A stretch of 9,693 nucleotides of DNA from Spirochaetia bacterium (GTDB taxonomy: Bacteria > Spirochaetota > Spirochaetia > Treponematales > Breznakiellaceae): contig BOBW01000063.1 in assembly GCA_026002595.1 (NCBI GenBank), positions 1 through 9,693 of the forward strand, in the 5' to 3' direction. A program made the translations under genes and the position numbers. The notes below the pieces were generated by a model, which did not search any database, was not told the DNA's origin, and worked only from the letters and a program-made list of their open reading frames with translations. Positions 1-6,491 of the stretch are shown here, piece by piece. Position 1 is the first letter of the stretch. Every line of letters begins with the position of its first letter.

Positions 1-1
1 T

Positions 2-94
2 TGTTCCATTTTGATTTGTCCGCAGGCACTGCCCCAGCACAGCGGCTTTCAGCGCAGGATTGGGATTGAATTCAATTTTCAGCCGGCTGCCTGA
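2..94 (+). CDS. possible 3' end of an upstream ORF (tsaE candidate)
   Basis: An open frame runs from the window edge to a TGA at 92-94 and ends in the peptide RIGIEFNFQPAA. It stops 18 nt before the chosen tsaB start, as expected for an upstream operon partner. TsaE, the ATPase of the t6A pathway, is a common neighbour of tsaB and often ends in a short beta-rich tail, but only about 30 residues are visible and no diagnostic motif lies in them. A competing frame ends at 67-69. The identity is an inference and could be wrong. Confidence 0.25.
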   Translation, partial: CSILICPQALPQHSGFQRRIGIEFNFQPAA

Positions 95-112
95 GGCGAT
101 GGAAGAATTGGT

Positions 113-844
113 TTGTATGCCGCAACCAATGTTTTATCCGTTGCCCTATCCGTCGGGCGCTCCGAAGAAGCGCCGAATACGCGCTGGCATATTGAAGCCG
201 ACGCGGGACTGCGGCATTCGGAAATTCTGATGGACATGGTTGATACACTTTTGAAACAGGGCGGCCTGGAGCCCGCAGATATCAATCTTGTTTCCTGCAT
301 GAAGGGCCCCGGTTCCTTTACGGGTTTACGGATCGGCTTTTCCGTGGCCAAGGGCATTGCCCTTGCGTTGAAGATCCCCCTCATCCCCATCCCTACCCTG
401 GACTGCATGGCCTACAGCTATTCTGTGTGGCCCGGCATCGTGATCCCCGCAATCGATGCAAAGAAAGGGCGGTTCTTTTCCGCCCTGTACCGGGGGGGCA
501 TCAGGATTACTGATGAAAAAGACGCCGATCTTGCAGCCCTCGCCGGCCTTATTTCTGATGCGCTTGCATCTTCTCCTGATGGGGAGAAATCAATACTCCT
601 TACGGGGCCGGATGCGGCAATGCTTCACACTGAACTGCAAAAACAACTCTCGGGATGCCCCGACGCGGAATCACCCCCGGGGCTTCGCCCGGATTTTATC
701 AGGCTTGACCCGGCGTACCGGAAAGGCCGGGCCGTGGAATTGCTGGAGCTTGCGAAAAAAGGCGCCGAGACAGATATTGGCGAGGACAATTTTTTTGCCG
801 GGCCTGAGTATTTACGGAAAAGTGATGCGGAACTCAATATCTAG
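113..844 (+). CDS. tsaB: tRNA threonylcarbamoyladenosine biosynthesis protein TsaB
   Basis: TsaB is the non-catalytic partner of TsaD. With TsaE it forms the cytoplasmic complex that transfers threonylcarbamoyl to A37 of ANN-decoding tRNAs. The 243-aa product carries the family signature GPGSFTGLRIGFSVAKG at about residues 65-81, the upstream RHSE motif at 34-37, and AIDAKKGRFFSALY at about 113-126, matching the usual position of the second subdomain. The length fits the family. The start is TTG at 113, with GGAAG at 101-105 seven nt upstream; no ATG or GTG lies in frame after the stop at 92-94. This start trims the first beta strand: the usual ILAIDTAT-type opening reads IGLYAAT when the frame is extended, with Tyr in place of the common Asp. 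Family assignment is firm; the exact start is less so. Confidence 0.93.
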   Translation: MYAATNVLSVALSVGRSEEAPNTRWHIEADAGLRHSEILMDMVDTLLKQGGLEPADINLVSCMKGPGSFTGLRIGFSVAKGIALALKIPLIPIPTLDCMAYSYSVWPGIVIPAIDAKKGRFFSALYRGGIRITDEKDADLAALAGLISDALASSPDGEKSILLTGPDAAMLHTELQKQLSGCPDAESPPGLRPDFIRLDPAYRKGRAVELLELAKKGAETDIGEDNFFAGPEYLRKSDAELNI

Positions 845-890
845 CGCTTTTTGAGAGATACCGCGTATTATATAAAAGAGGTGGTTGATT

Positions 891-1133
891 ATGACAATAA
901 CACAAGAAAACCGGGTCACTTACGATGATATGAGCCAAAATTTTCCCGATATTGCCAAAATGGTAGACCGGACGGGCAGCGCCGTGGTGATGAAAGACAA
1001 TATACCCCGTTATGTCATACTAGACTTTGCCCGGATTGGGGGGGAAGAAACCGCCACCAATGCAGAGGTTATGGAGTCAGCCCGAAATTTAATAACCCGC
1101 CACCTTCCCGCCTTTCAGGAACTGGCTAAGTAA
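891..1133 (+). CDS. Phd/YefM-family antitoxin
   Basis: This 80-aa protein has the Phd/YefM layout: a short N-terminal DNA-binding fold (VTYDDMSQNFPDIAKMVDRT) and the strand pair around AVVMKDNIPRYVILDF at about residues 33-48, followed by a helical C-terminal tail that would wrap the toxin. Start ATG 891 is preferred over TTG 885 because AGAGGTG (877-883) lies 7 nt upstream of it. The gene sits 46 nt after tsaB and 17 nt before a Doc-type toxin, which is the classic phd-doc order. Antitoxins of this type usually bind their own promoter and are degraded by proteases to release the toxin. The family call rests on fold-like motifs and the partner gene. Confidence 0.8.
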   Translation: MTITQENRVTYDDMSQNFPDIAKMVDRTGSAVVMKDNIPRYVILDFARIGGEETATNAEVMESARNLITRHLPAFQELAK

Positions 1134-1150
1134 AATCGGTCCCAACTCCA

Positions 1151-1525
1151 ATGAAGCGCGTTACTATCGAACATGTCATAGAAATGCACAGCGCCCTTAT
1201 TGCCGAAACCGGCGGCCTTGATGGTGTAAGGGACATGAACCTGCTGGACGGCTCGGTCAACTCGCCCTACCACACTTTTGGTGGTCAAAATCTCTACCCT
1301 ACGATCCAGGCGATGGCCGCTCACCTGGCGTTCTCACTGGTTAAAAATCACCCTTTTTTAGATGGCAATAAGCGGATCGGAGTGCTGGCAATGCTGGTTT
1401 TTCTTGATGTAAACGGTATACCCGTTCATTGCTCTAATGAGGAACTGATTAAGCTTGGCCTTGAACTTGCAGAAGGCAGCATGGATGAAGCGGCTGTTAT
1501 AGACTGGATTGTGGAGCGGAGCTGA
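1151..1525 (+). CDS. doc: Doc-type Fic-domain toxin
   Basis: This 124-aa single-domain Fic protein carries the active-site motif HPFLDGNKRIG at residues 67-77. The motif has Lys74 where AMPylating Fic proteins usually have Gly (HPFxDGNGR). Lys/Asn-type variants mark Doc proteins, which phosphorylate EF-Tu and stop translation. The N-terminal stretch GGLDGVRDMNLLDGSVNSPYHTFGG (split here as GGLDGVRDMN at 21-30 then LLDGSVNSPYHTFGG at 31-45) also matches Doc. All the catalytic residues I look for (His67, Asp71, Asn73, Arg75) are present, so it looks intact. It is 17 nt downstream of the antitoxin, with no strong ribosome binding site of its own, suggesting lower expression than the antitoxin. 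Its stop is 8 nt from the convergent csrA stop. Confidence 0.9.
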   Translation: MKRVTIEHVIEMHSALIAETGGLDGVRDMNLLDGSVNSPYHTFGGQNLYPTIQAMAAHLAFSLVKNHPFLDGNKRIGVLAMLVFLDVNGIPVHCSNEELIKLGLELAEGSMDEAAVIDWIVERS

Positions 1526-1533
1526 AGCAGGAT

Positions 1534-1767
1534 CTACAATACTTCCCTCTTCGCACTAATGCCGAGTTCCGGGAACACCGGCTTCGATTCTGCGGCGGCC
1601 TTGTTCTCCGCGCGGATGGCGTCGAAGACTTCCTTGCGGAAGACCTTGACGTTTTTAGGGGCGTCCACGCCAATCCTGACCTGGTCACCGCGGACTTCTA
1701 TGATCGTAATGGAGACGTCATCCCCAATCATTATCTTTTCATCGACCTTTCTGGATAGTATGAGCAT
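1534..1767 (-). CDS. csrA: carbon storage regulator CsrA
   Basis: CsrA is a small dimeric RNA-binding protein that recognises GGA motifs, commonly over ribosome binding sites, and represses or stabilises target mRNAs. In flagellated bacteria with FliW it controls flagellin translation. The 77-aa product opens [17 protein letters not shown] and continues [19 protein letters not shown], the full beta-strand core and the conserved GVDAP-xx-V-x-x-RKEV segment. The C-terminal tail beyond about residue 55 is longer than in E. coli CsrA, which is usual in flagellar-operon versions. It is last in the flagellar operon. Its ATG shares one base with the fliW stop (TAATG), so translation is probably coupled. 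Confidence 0.97.
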   Translation of the reverse strand: MLILSRKVDEKIMIGDDVSITIIEVRGDQVRIGVDAPKNVKVFRKEVFDAIRAENKAAAESKPVFPELGISAKREVL

Positions 1768-2210
1768 TATGCCTGCTTTGCGGTGGAGAGTTCCGCCATT
1801 ACATCGTGTTTGGTCTTCCAGCGGGGGTCCGTCAATATGGCCTGTTTCCCGCAGCGGGTGTCCCGGTTGATCACCAAGGGGCCCTGCAGGTTAGCGGTCA
1901 TGGGGCTGCCATCTGCGGGGATGGTTACGATTGAAAAGATGAGTGCCTTTTCCGGGCTCGTGATGCCGATTTCCGCCAGTTCATCGTTGCTGATGTTCAT
2001 TTCGTAATCGGGCCGGATAAGAAAGGGATTTATCAGGATGAAGGCCACCCCGGCCACGTCCACCGATTGCAGCCAGTAAAAGGGCTGCCGTTCCGCATCC
2101 AGAAGCATGTATTCGCTGAAGGTTTCAAACCCGAACAGCCCCTGGGGAAAGGTGATTTTTTGCCGCTCATCCACATCAATGAGTCCATATGCCTTGGTCG
2201 CTACCTTCAC
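1767..2210 (-). CDS. fliW: flagellar assembly factor FliW
   Basis: FliW binds flagellin and antagonises CsrA, so CsrA is released to repress flagellin synthesis when flagellin accumulates. Family signatures visible are [11 protein letters not shown] at about residues 19-29, [19 protein letters not shown] at 44-62 and NLQGPLVIN at 107-115. The start is GTG at 2210, giving 147 aa, the usual family length. AAGGAG (2217-2222 on the minus strand) is six nt upstream of it. An upstream ATG at 2306 would add 32 residues reading through a hairpin and palindrome and has no family support. The 103-nt gap after flgL is unusually long for this operon and holds structured sequence. Confidence 0.95.
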   Translation of the reverse strand: MKVATKAYGLIDVDERQKITFPQGLFGFETFSEYMLLDAERQPFYWLQSVDVAGVAFILINPFLIRPDYEMNISNDELAEIGITSPEKALIFSIVTIPADGSPMTANLQGPLVINRDTRCGKQAILTDPRWKTKHDVMAELSTAKQA

Positions 2211-2224
2211 AATCCGCTCCTTGA

Positions 2225-2261
2225 AGCATTGTTTCAAAACCGGTTGGGTTTTTACAATGCT
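2225..2261 (-). promoter_or_regulatory. hairpin in the fliW 5' leader
   Basis: On the minus strand AGCATTGT (2261-2254) pairs with ACAATGCT (2232-2225). Inside it AAAACC (2252-2247) pairs with GGTTTT (2241-2236), closing a 5-nt loop. The lower stem ends two bases before the AAGGAG of fliW. GGA triplets lie on both sides of the stem base: AGGA at 2264-2261 and the Shine-Dalgarno GGA itself. The pairing is read directly from sequence; a regulatory role is an inference. Confidence 0.6.
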
Positions 2262-2276
2262 CCTAAATCTAAAGTA

Positions 2277-2304
2277 GCTTTTCAAAATTGCAATTTCGAA
2301 AAGC
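2277..2304. repeat. 28-bp near-perfect palindrome
   Basis: GCTTTTCAAAATTG followed directly by CAATTTCGAAAAGC forms 13 of 14 symmetric pairs with no spacer; the one mismatch is 2284/2297. It lies just after the flgL stop (read on the minus strand) and upstream of the fliW leader hairpin. No T-run follows on the minus strand, so it is not a standard intrinsic terminator. A protein-binding site or an mRNA end-stabilising hairpin is possible. Confidence 0.75.
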
Positions 2305-2313
2305 ATATACCAA

Positions 2314-3561
2314 CTACCTTAAAAAGTCCAGCAGGGTTGTGGGAAGTATCTTGGCGGCAACCTGAAGGCTGGCCTTGTGGGCGAAATCCATCTGCGCCAG
2401 TTCCATGGCGGCAGTCGCAAAGTCCAGGCCCGTTTCCCGGTTCAACTGGGCGGTGACATCGGGTATCTCCTGATTCAGGCGCCTCCAGGTCATGTCAGCC
2501 CGCTCGGAGCGGCTGCTAATATCCGCAAGCCGGGCCGTCACGTTGTTCAGGGCCAGGTCGATGCCGCCGATACCCTGGCTCCCCACAAACTCCCGATCCC
2601 CCCGATAGAGGGCGTCCCGCAGGCGGATGGCCATATCAAAGACACTGCCCCCGCTTACCCGCGCGGTATTGCTCCAGTTGGGGGCGTTGGTTTCGGAATT
2701 CTGCTGAATAATGCCCAGGTTCCGCAATACGCTGGAATCCTGGCGATCCTCCATGCGGATAAGGTGGGCGTTGGTCCCCTCAAGGGCAAGGCCCCTGGTT
2801 TCCGGGTCCACATAGGCCTTCACCGGCGCGGATGAATCATTTATCTTGGCCACGATGGCGTGGAGGGTGTCCCCGGTGTTCACGGGGATTTCGACCCCGT
2901 CCACAAAGAAGGCCCCGTCTGCGGTTGCCCGGTAGTCCGTGGCGTCCACGGTGGAAAGGACCTGCATCTTTTCCGCCCAAAAGGCTTCCCCGCCGCCGAT
3001 GTCCAGTTCGGAATAAACCCCGTCGGTAACTTCGGTTTTGCGGGAAGCCCCAGCGCCCCGGTATTCCACCCGGACAACCATGCTCTCCCCGCCGCCGGGA
3101 ACCGTGCCTTCCACAGCGCGGAAAGGCTCGGTAAAAGCCTTGTCCCCGGCAAAAACCTGTTTGCCGTCCGGGCCGGTGGAGTTGGAAAGGGCTACCATCT
3201 CCTTGATAAGCTCATTCACCTCGGAGGCCATGAGCTTCATGTCATCCGGGGTGTAGATGCCATTGGCCCCCTGAACGGAAAGGTCCCGGATACGCTGGAG
3301 CACATCGGTGGTCTCGTAAAGGTAATCGTGGGTCACCTGATAGTGGTCCCGCGCGTAGAGGGTATTCTTCTCGAACCGCTCCAGCCGGGCAAGGTAGGAC
3401 TCGTAACGCACCGCGTGACTGGCCGCCAATGGGTCATCCCGCAGTTCCAGTATCTTTGTCTGTCCCGCAATTTTTGACTGGATATTGTTAAGCCCCTCTT
3501 CCTGCCGCCGCAGATAGTACTGCATATCCGCATTCGGCATGTCGGTTGATACTCGCCTCAT
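2314..3561 (-). CDS. flgL: flagellar hook-associated protein 3 (hook-filament junction) FlgL
   Basis: FlgL forms the distal hook-filament junction layer together with FlgK and is secreted through the flagellar type III apparatus. The 415-aa product has the flagellin-like N-terminal coil (MRRVSTDMPNADMQYYLRRQ, with RDDPLAASHAVR at 41-52) and a C-terminal coil ending in AAKILPTTLLDFLR, the pairing expected of hook-junction proteins. The central part (about 130-300) is variable. Start ATG 3561 is chosen because AGGAG (minus strand, 3570-3566) lies five nt upstream. A longer in-frame start at 3600 would run back into an intergenic repeat. It follows flgK in the operon, separated by a hairpin module. 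Confidence 0.94.
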   Translation of the reverse strand: MRRVSTDMPNADMQYYLRRQEEGLNNIQSKIAGQTKILELRDDPLAASHAVRYESYLARLERFEKNTLYARDHYQVTHDYLYETTDVLQRIRDLSVQGANGIYTPDDMKLMASEVNELIKEMVALSNSTGPDGKQVFAGDKAFTEPFRAVEGTVPGGGESMVVRVEYRGAGASRKTEVTDGVYSELDIGGGEAFWAEKMQVLSTVDATDYRATADGAFFVDGVEIPVNTGDTLHAIVAKINDSSAPVKAYVDPETRGLALEGTNAHLIRMEDRQDSSVLRNLGIIQQNSETNAPNWSNTARVSGGSVFDMAIRLRDALYRGDREFVGSQGIGGIDLALNNVTARLADISSRSERADMTWRRLNQEIPDVTAQLNRETGLDFATAAMELAQMDFAHKASLQVAAKILPTTLLDFLR

Positions 3562-3573
3562 ATTTACTCCTAT

Positions 3574-3593
3574 AAAAAGGCGGCTTTGCCGCC
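3574..3593 (-). terminator. terminator-like hairpin inside the flagellar operon
   Basis: On the minus strand a six-bp GC-only stem GGCGGC-AAA-GCCGCC is followed by TTTTTA. This has the form of a short intrinsic terminator, placed between flgK and flgL directly before the flgL ribosome binding site. The stem is short and flgL still needs transcription, so partial termination or 3'-end protection of flgK mRNA is more likely than full termination. Confidence 0.45.
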
Positions 3594-3624
3594 ATATCAA
3601 TCGGAAGTGTTACGAAGTAACACA
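3574..3624 (-). repeat. intergenic hairpin module, copy A (flgK/flgL gap)
   Basis: This module shares with copy B (5544-5612) an exact 28-nt block at 3597-3624 and the edge AAAAAGGCGGC at 3574-3584. The 28-nt block contains GTGTTAC-GAA-GTAACAC (3607-3623), a 7-bp stem with a 3-nt loop. A second hairpin, GGCGGC-TTT-GCCGCC (3579-3593), is followed on the minus strand by TTTTT. The module fills nearly all the space between the flgK stop and the flgL ribosome binding site. An AAGGAG lies on the flgK side (3628-3633) and TAGGAG on the flgL side. Confidence 0.9.
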
Positions 3625-3638
3625 CCGCTCCTTATTTA

Positions 3639-5531
3639 CTAAACGCCCATACGATTAATGATGGTATCCAGCATGGAATTGATGGTGGTGATAAACCGCG
3701 CCGCCGCGTTATAGCCGTGCTGGTACTTGATCATGTTGGAAAGTTCTTCGTCGATACTGACCCCGGAAATGGATTGCCGGAGATCGTTGAGCTGTTTCAT
3801 CACCTGATTCTGGGTTTCCAGGGTCCGGCCGCTCTGCTCGCCCAAAAGACCGATACGGCCAACCGCATCGGCGAAGTAGTCGTCAAAAGTGCCGAGCTGC
3901 CCAACCATAACCTGGGTGTTTCGGATCGATGCAATCGCCAGGGCCGCATCCCCGTTGCCGGGATTCGCCGTGCGGCCGTTTTCCCCAAAGCCCGCCGCCA
4001 CCGATGAGGGGTCCTTTCGAAGGGCGGGGTTCACCTCGATCCAGCCGGAGGGATGGGCGATGGGGGCCAGGGCGTAATTTTCCGCACCCCCTTGCAGGCC
4101 CGCTACCGCATCTGCGGCGGCCCAGTCATAGGCGGCCTCAGGTCCGGAACCGTTCAGAATTCCCGCGTAACCCGCAAGGAAATGCCCGGAGTCTTCCACA
4201 TGGCGGATCACGAAGTCGGGGTTTTGCAAGTCCCGGCCTTCCACAAAGGCGGCGGGTGTGCCCTTGAGGGAGAGCATCCCCTCCCGGTTAAGCCGGGCAA
4301 CCACTTCCGCCCCTGAATTGTTGATACGGCTGATGATGTCGTCCACCGTGTCCGTGGGATAATAGGGCACATTGATGTCCCCTTCGGCACCTGAAAGGGT
4401 GATGTTCCCTTCAAGCCCCACCTGGGCCTTGTGTTCCAGGGCGTTGGTTCCGTTCATCCGGTAGATATAGCTGGAATCGAAAGCGCCGTCCCCGTCCCGG
4501 TCGTAGTTGCCGTTCACGTTGGTCACAAAGGGCTGCTCGGTAAAGAAGTTGTTCCCGGTAGTCCCGTTCATGCCGTAGGCGTCCCGGTGGATTTCGTTTA
4601 CCAAATCGACAAAATTCATGGTCATGTTGTCCAGGGTCTGGATCTCGTTTTCGATAGTTTCATCCCGGAGATCAACCAGAGCCGCAAGGCTGCCGTTTTG
4701 GAAATGCACATCCTGCCGGGTATCCTGCCAAACGATCCGGGAGTAACCCTCGGTGTCGATGTCCTTTTCAAGGCCGAACTGGCGGCCTACCCTCCCCTGC
4801 ACCAGGACGAGCCCGGCGGTGTGGACCATGAACTCATCGGGGTCCCGGTTATCCACGGTAACGTCGATTATTGATGAAAGTTTATCCACCAAAAGATCCC
4901 GGCGATCCAGAAGGTCATTGGGCATATCCCCCTGGGCCTTTATCTCCTGAATATCTTTGTTAAGCCCCGCAATCTGCCGGGAAAGGTCGTTGACCCGTCC
5001 CACGGTAAGCTGGATATCCTCGTCGGCCATCACCTGAAGGTCCTTGAGGGACCGGTAGCGGTCATGGATGCCGTCGATCAGGGTCTTGCCCCGTTCCAGC
5101 ACGGCGGTCCGGGGGGCGGTGTCCGCCGGGTACATCGAAAGTTCCTGCCAGCCGTCCCAAAATTCATCCATCTTGCTGCGGATGGAATTGTCCCCCGGCT
5201 CAAGGTATATCTGGTCCATCTGCCTGAGATAGGGATCGCGGGCCTTCCAGTAGCCTTCGGAAGAAGACTGGGCCACGATCTGCCGATCCAGAAGCTGATC
5301 CCGCATCCGTTCAATCCGTGACACCACGGTCCCCTGCCCCAACTGGCCCGGGGTTTCCTCCCGGTTAAGACCGGGGAGGTAGATCGGCTCAAAGGGGGAA
5401 AATTCTATCCGCTGCCGGGAATAACCCTCGGTAGATGCGTTGGAGAGGTTATGCCCCGTAACATTCAGGGCCTGCTGGTGGGCCGATGCGGCTCGTTTTC
5501 CTATTTCCAATCCCATAAAGGTTGATGTCAT
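3639..5531 (-). CDS. flgK: flagellar hook-associated protein 1 FlgK
   Basis: FlgK is the first hook-filament junction protein, exported by the flagellar type III system and capping the hook before FlgL is added. The 630-aa product has the rod/hook N-terminal signature ALNVTGHNLSNASTEGYSRQ at about residues 21-40 and the matching C-terminal coil SGVSIDEELSNMIKYQ...AAARFITTINSMLDTIINRM in the last 42 residues. The middle is a large variable domain. The length is at the upper end of the family. Start ATG 5531 has AAGGAG (5543-5538 on the minus strand) six nt upstream. It is preceded by flgN, its likely export chaperone. Confidence 0.97.
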   Translation of the reverse strand: MTSTFMGLEIGKRAASAHQQALNVTGHNLSNASTEGYSRQRIEFSPFEPIYLPGLNREETPGQLGQGTVVSRIERMRDQLLDRQIVAQSSSEGYWKARDPYLRQMDQIYLEPGDNSIRSKMDEFWDGWQELSMYPADTAPRTAVLERGKTLIDGIHDRYRSLKDLQVMADEDIQLTVGRVNDLSRQIAGLNKDIQEIKAQGDMPNDLLDRRDLLVDKLSSIIDVTVDNRDPDEFMVHTAGLVLVQGRVGRQFGLEKDIDTEGYSRIVWQDTRQDVHFQNGSLAALVDLRDETIENEIQTLDNMTMNFVDLVNEIHRDAYGMNGTTGNNFFTEQPFVTNVNGNYDRDGDGAFDSSYIYRMNGTNALEHKAQVGLEGNITLSGAEGDINVPYYPTDTVDDIISRINNSGAEVVARLNREGMLSLKGTPAAFVEGRDLQNPDFVIRHVEDSGHFLAGYAGILNGSGPEAAYDWAAADAVAGLQGGAENYALAPIAHPSGWIEVNPALRKDPSSVAAGFGENGRTANPGNGDAALAIASIRNTQVMVGQLGTFDDYFADAVGRIGLLGEQSGRTLETQNQVMKQLNDLRQSISGVSIDEELSNMIKYQHGYNAAARFITTINSMLDTIINRMGV

Positions 5532-5543
5532 TTTTTACTCCTT

Positions 5544-5612
5544 AAAAAGGCGGCCAAGAACCCGCTTACGCGGGGGAGGCCACGTCAATCGGAAGTGTTA
5601 CGAAGTAACACA
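5544..5612 (-). repeat. intergenic hairpin module, copy B (flgN/flgK gap)
   Basis: This is the second copy of the module seen at 3574-3624. It carries the identical 28-nt block at 5585-5612, with the 7-bp triloop hairpin at 5595-5611, and the same AAAAAGGCGGC edge at 5544-5554. The interior differs and holds another hairpin, CCCGC-TTAC-GCGGG (5561-5574), so this copy is 69 nt against 51. On the minus strand it lies between two copies of TTTTAAGGAG: one contains the flgN stop codon, the other is the flgK ribosome binding site. Confidence 0.9.
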
Positions 5613-5618
5613 TGCTCC

Positions 5619-6143
5619 TTAAAACCGGTGGTTCAGCACCATGCTCCGCATATCCGCGGGAACCGCAACGCCGCTGCGGGAATAGACCCGGCCCCTGCGG
5701 TCGGGGAAGGCGGCTTCGAGGAAACCTGCTACCGTGGCTTTGGCTTCCGCGAGGTAGGTAAGCAGGGAATCGTTGGATATCCGCACCCGGAGGGTTTCAC
5801 TCTTAAGCTCCCGGTATCGTTTGGTAAGTTCATTCCGTTCTGCATCGGAAAATTGGGAAACCAGGGCATAAAACCGCGTGTCTTCCCCTGAAGTATGAGG
5901 CGCATTCGGCACATTACCCTGAAATTCCGCCAGAATTTTCATCCGTTCCGCTTCCAGAACATTGAATTCGGCGCTAAAGTCGTTCAATCCGGAAAAGTGG
6001 GCCTCGAAATCCGTCCATTCCCGGCTCGTAACCGCATCCCAGACCAATTTTTGCAGGGATTCGAGCTCCCGCAACAGGCCGCATTCCCGTTCCAGAATTG
6101 AGGAACATCTTTCATACAGTCCGTTCATTGCATCCATTTCCAT
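5619..6143 (-). CDS. flgN: FlgN-like flagellar export chaperone
   Basis: FlgN proteins are small cytoplasmic helical chaperones that hold FlgK and FlgL before export. The 174-aa product is almost wholly predicted helix with long heptad-like stretches (about residues 1-70 and 95-145). It ends in a basic tail, RVYSRSGVAVPADMRSMVLN, of a kind common in FlgN-type proteins. Sequence conservation in this family is low, so the call leans on position: it is the first gene of the operon, directly upstream of flgK. ATG 6143 is preferred to ATG 6155 because GAGG (6153-6150) lies six nt before it. Its stop TAA overlaps a redundant AAGGAG at the edge of the downstream repeat module. Confidence 0.8.
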   Translation of the reverse strand: MEMDAMNGLYERCSSILERECGLLRELESLQKLVWDAVTSREWTDFEAHFSGLNDFSAEFNVLEAERMKILAEFQGNVPNAPHTSGEDTRFYALVSQFSDAERNELTKRYRELKSETLRVRISNDSLLTYLAEAKATVAGFLEAAFPDRRGRVYSRSGVAVPADMRSMVLNHRF

Positions 6144-6223
6144 ACGATACCTCATGTCATATATCGGTATTTAAAATGAATAAATGAGCCTTATTGAAAG
6201 CCAAAGGTAGGCGCTTTTAGCGC

Positions 6224-6252
6224 TTGACAAAATTTTCAGATTAGTTCATATT
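6224..6252 (+). promoter_or_regulatory. sigma-70-type promoter of the tRNA array
   Basis: A perfect TTGACA (6224-6229) is followed after 17 nt by CATATT (6247-6252, 4/6 of TATAAT). The predicted start near 6259 lies about 11 nt before tRNA-His. The -35 box overlaps a small inverted repeat, GGCGCT-TTT-AGCGCT (6210-6224), which could be a binding site. The divergent flgN gene starts at 6143 in the other direction. Confidence 0.7.
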
Positions 6253-6269
6253 GATATTGTTCGTTAGAT

Positions 6270-6342
6270 GGTGGATGTAGCTCAGCGGTAGAGTTCCAGA
6301 TTGTGGATCTGGATGTCGCGGGTTCGAACCCCGTCATCCACC
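6270..6342 (+). tRNA. tRNA-His (GTG)
   Basis: A full cloverleaf is readable. Acceptor GTGGATG (6271-6277) pairs with CATCCAC (6335-6341). The anticodon stem is CCAGA/TCTGG with anticodon GTG at 6303-6305, and the T-loop is TTCGAAC. G6270 can act as the histidine-specific G-1 opposite C73 (6342). CCA is not encoded. It is the first gene of the array behind a strong -35 box. Its last 18 nt are repeated exactly at 6492-6509. Confidence 0.97.
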
Positions 6343-6378
6343 TGAAGTTTCAGGGTGGAACACAAGCGGGGTTCGAAA

Positions 6379-6450
6379 GGTTTTTGCGGCCCGGAGAAGC
6401 CGAAAGGCTTCGGAGGGTAAACGGCCATGGATGGACGTTTAGCAAAAACC
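6379..6450 (+). ncRNA. structured RNA core, copy 1
   Basis: Three stems are readable. P1 is GGTTTTTGC (6379-6387) with GCAAAAACC (6442-6450). P2 is GAAGCC-GAAA-GGCTTC with a GNRA-type loop. P3 is AAACG...CGTTT enclosing CCA-TGGA-TGG. The arrangement is a three-way junction. Copy 2 (6633-6704) has the same length and 66 of 72 identical bases. In P3 a C-G pair here is a T-A pair there. Strand is assumed from the tRNAs; expression is not shown. Confidence 0.6.
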
Positions 6451-6491
6451 ACGGCCTGGAGGTTCGAAGCAGGATGCTGAGAACCGGAAGG

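Noticed and set aside
851..874. TTGAGA and TATTAT as a promoter for the toxin-antitoxin pair
   Set aside because: The spacing is about 9 nt, far too short, and no better pair was found.
2377..3477. Long plus-strand open frames antisense to flgL and flgK
   Set aside because: They mirror GC-rich coding sequence on the other strand, have low-complexity composition and lack ribosome binding sites; flgL and flgK are certain by homology motifs.
5570..5614. Mini-ORF in the repeat module starting MCYFVTLPID, with AAGGAG just upstream; copy A encodes the same opening from a GTG
   Set aside because: The SD-to-start spacing is only one or two bases, the peptide is the direct reading of a hairpin, and conservation follows the DNA repeat. 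It is better explained as part of the repeat than as a small gene.
6144..6175. Sigma-28-like -10 (ACCGATAT on the minus strand) upstream of flgN
   Set aside because: There is no TAAA-like -35 at the right distance, and the transcript would start on the flgN ribosome binding site.
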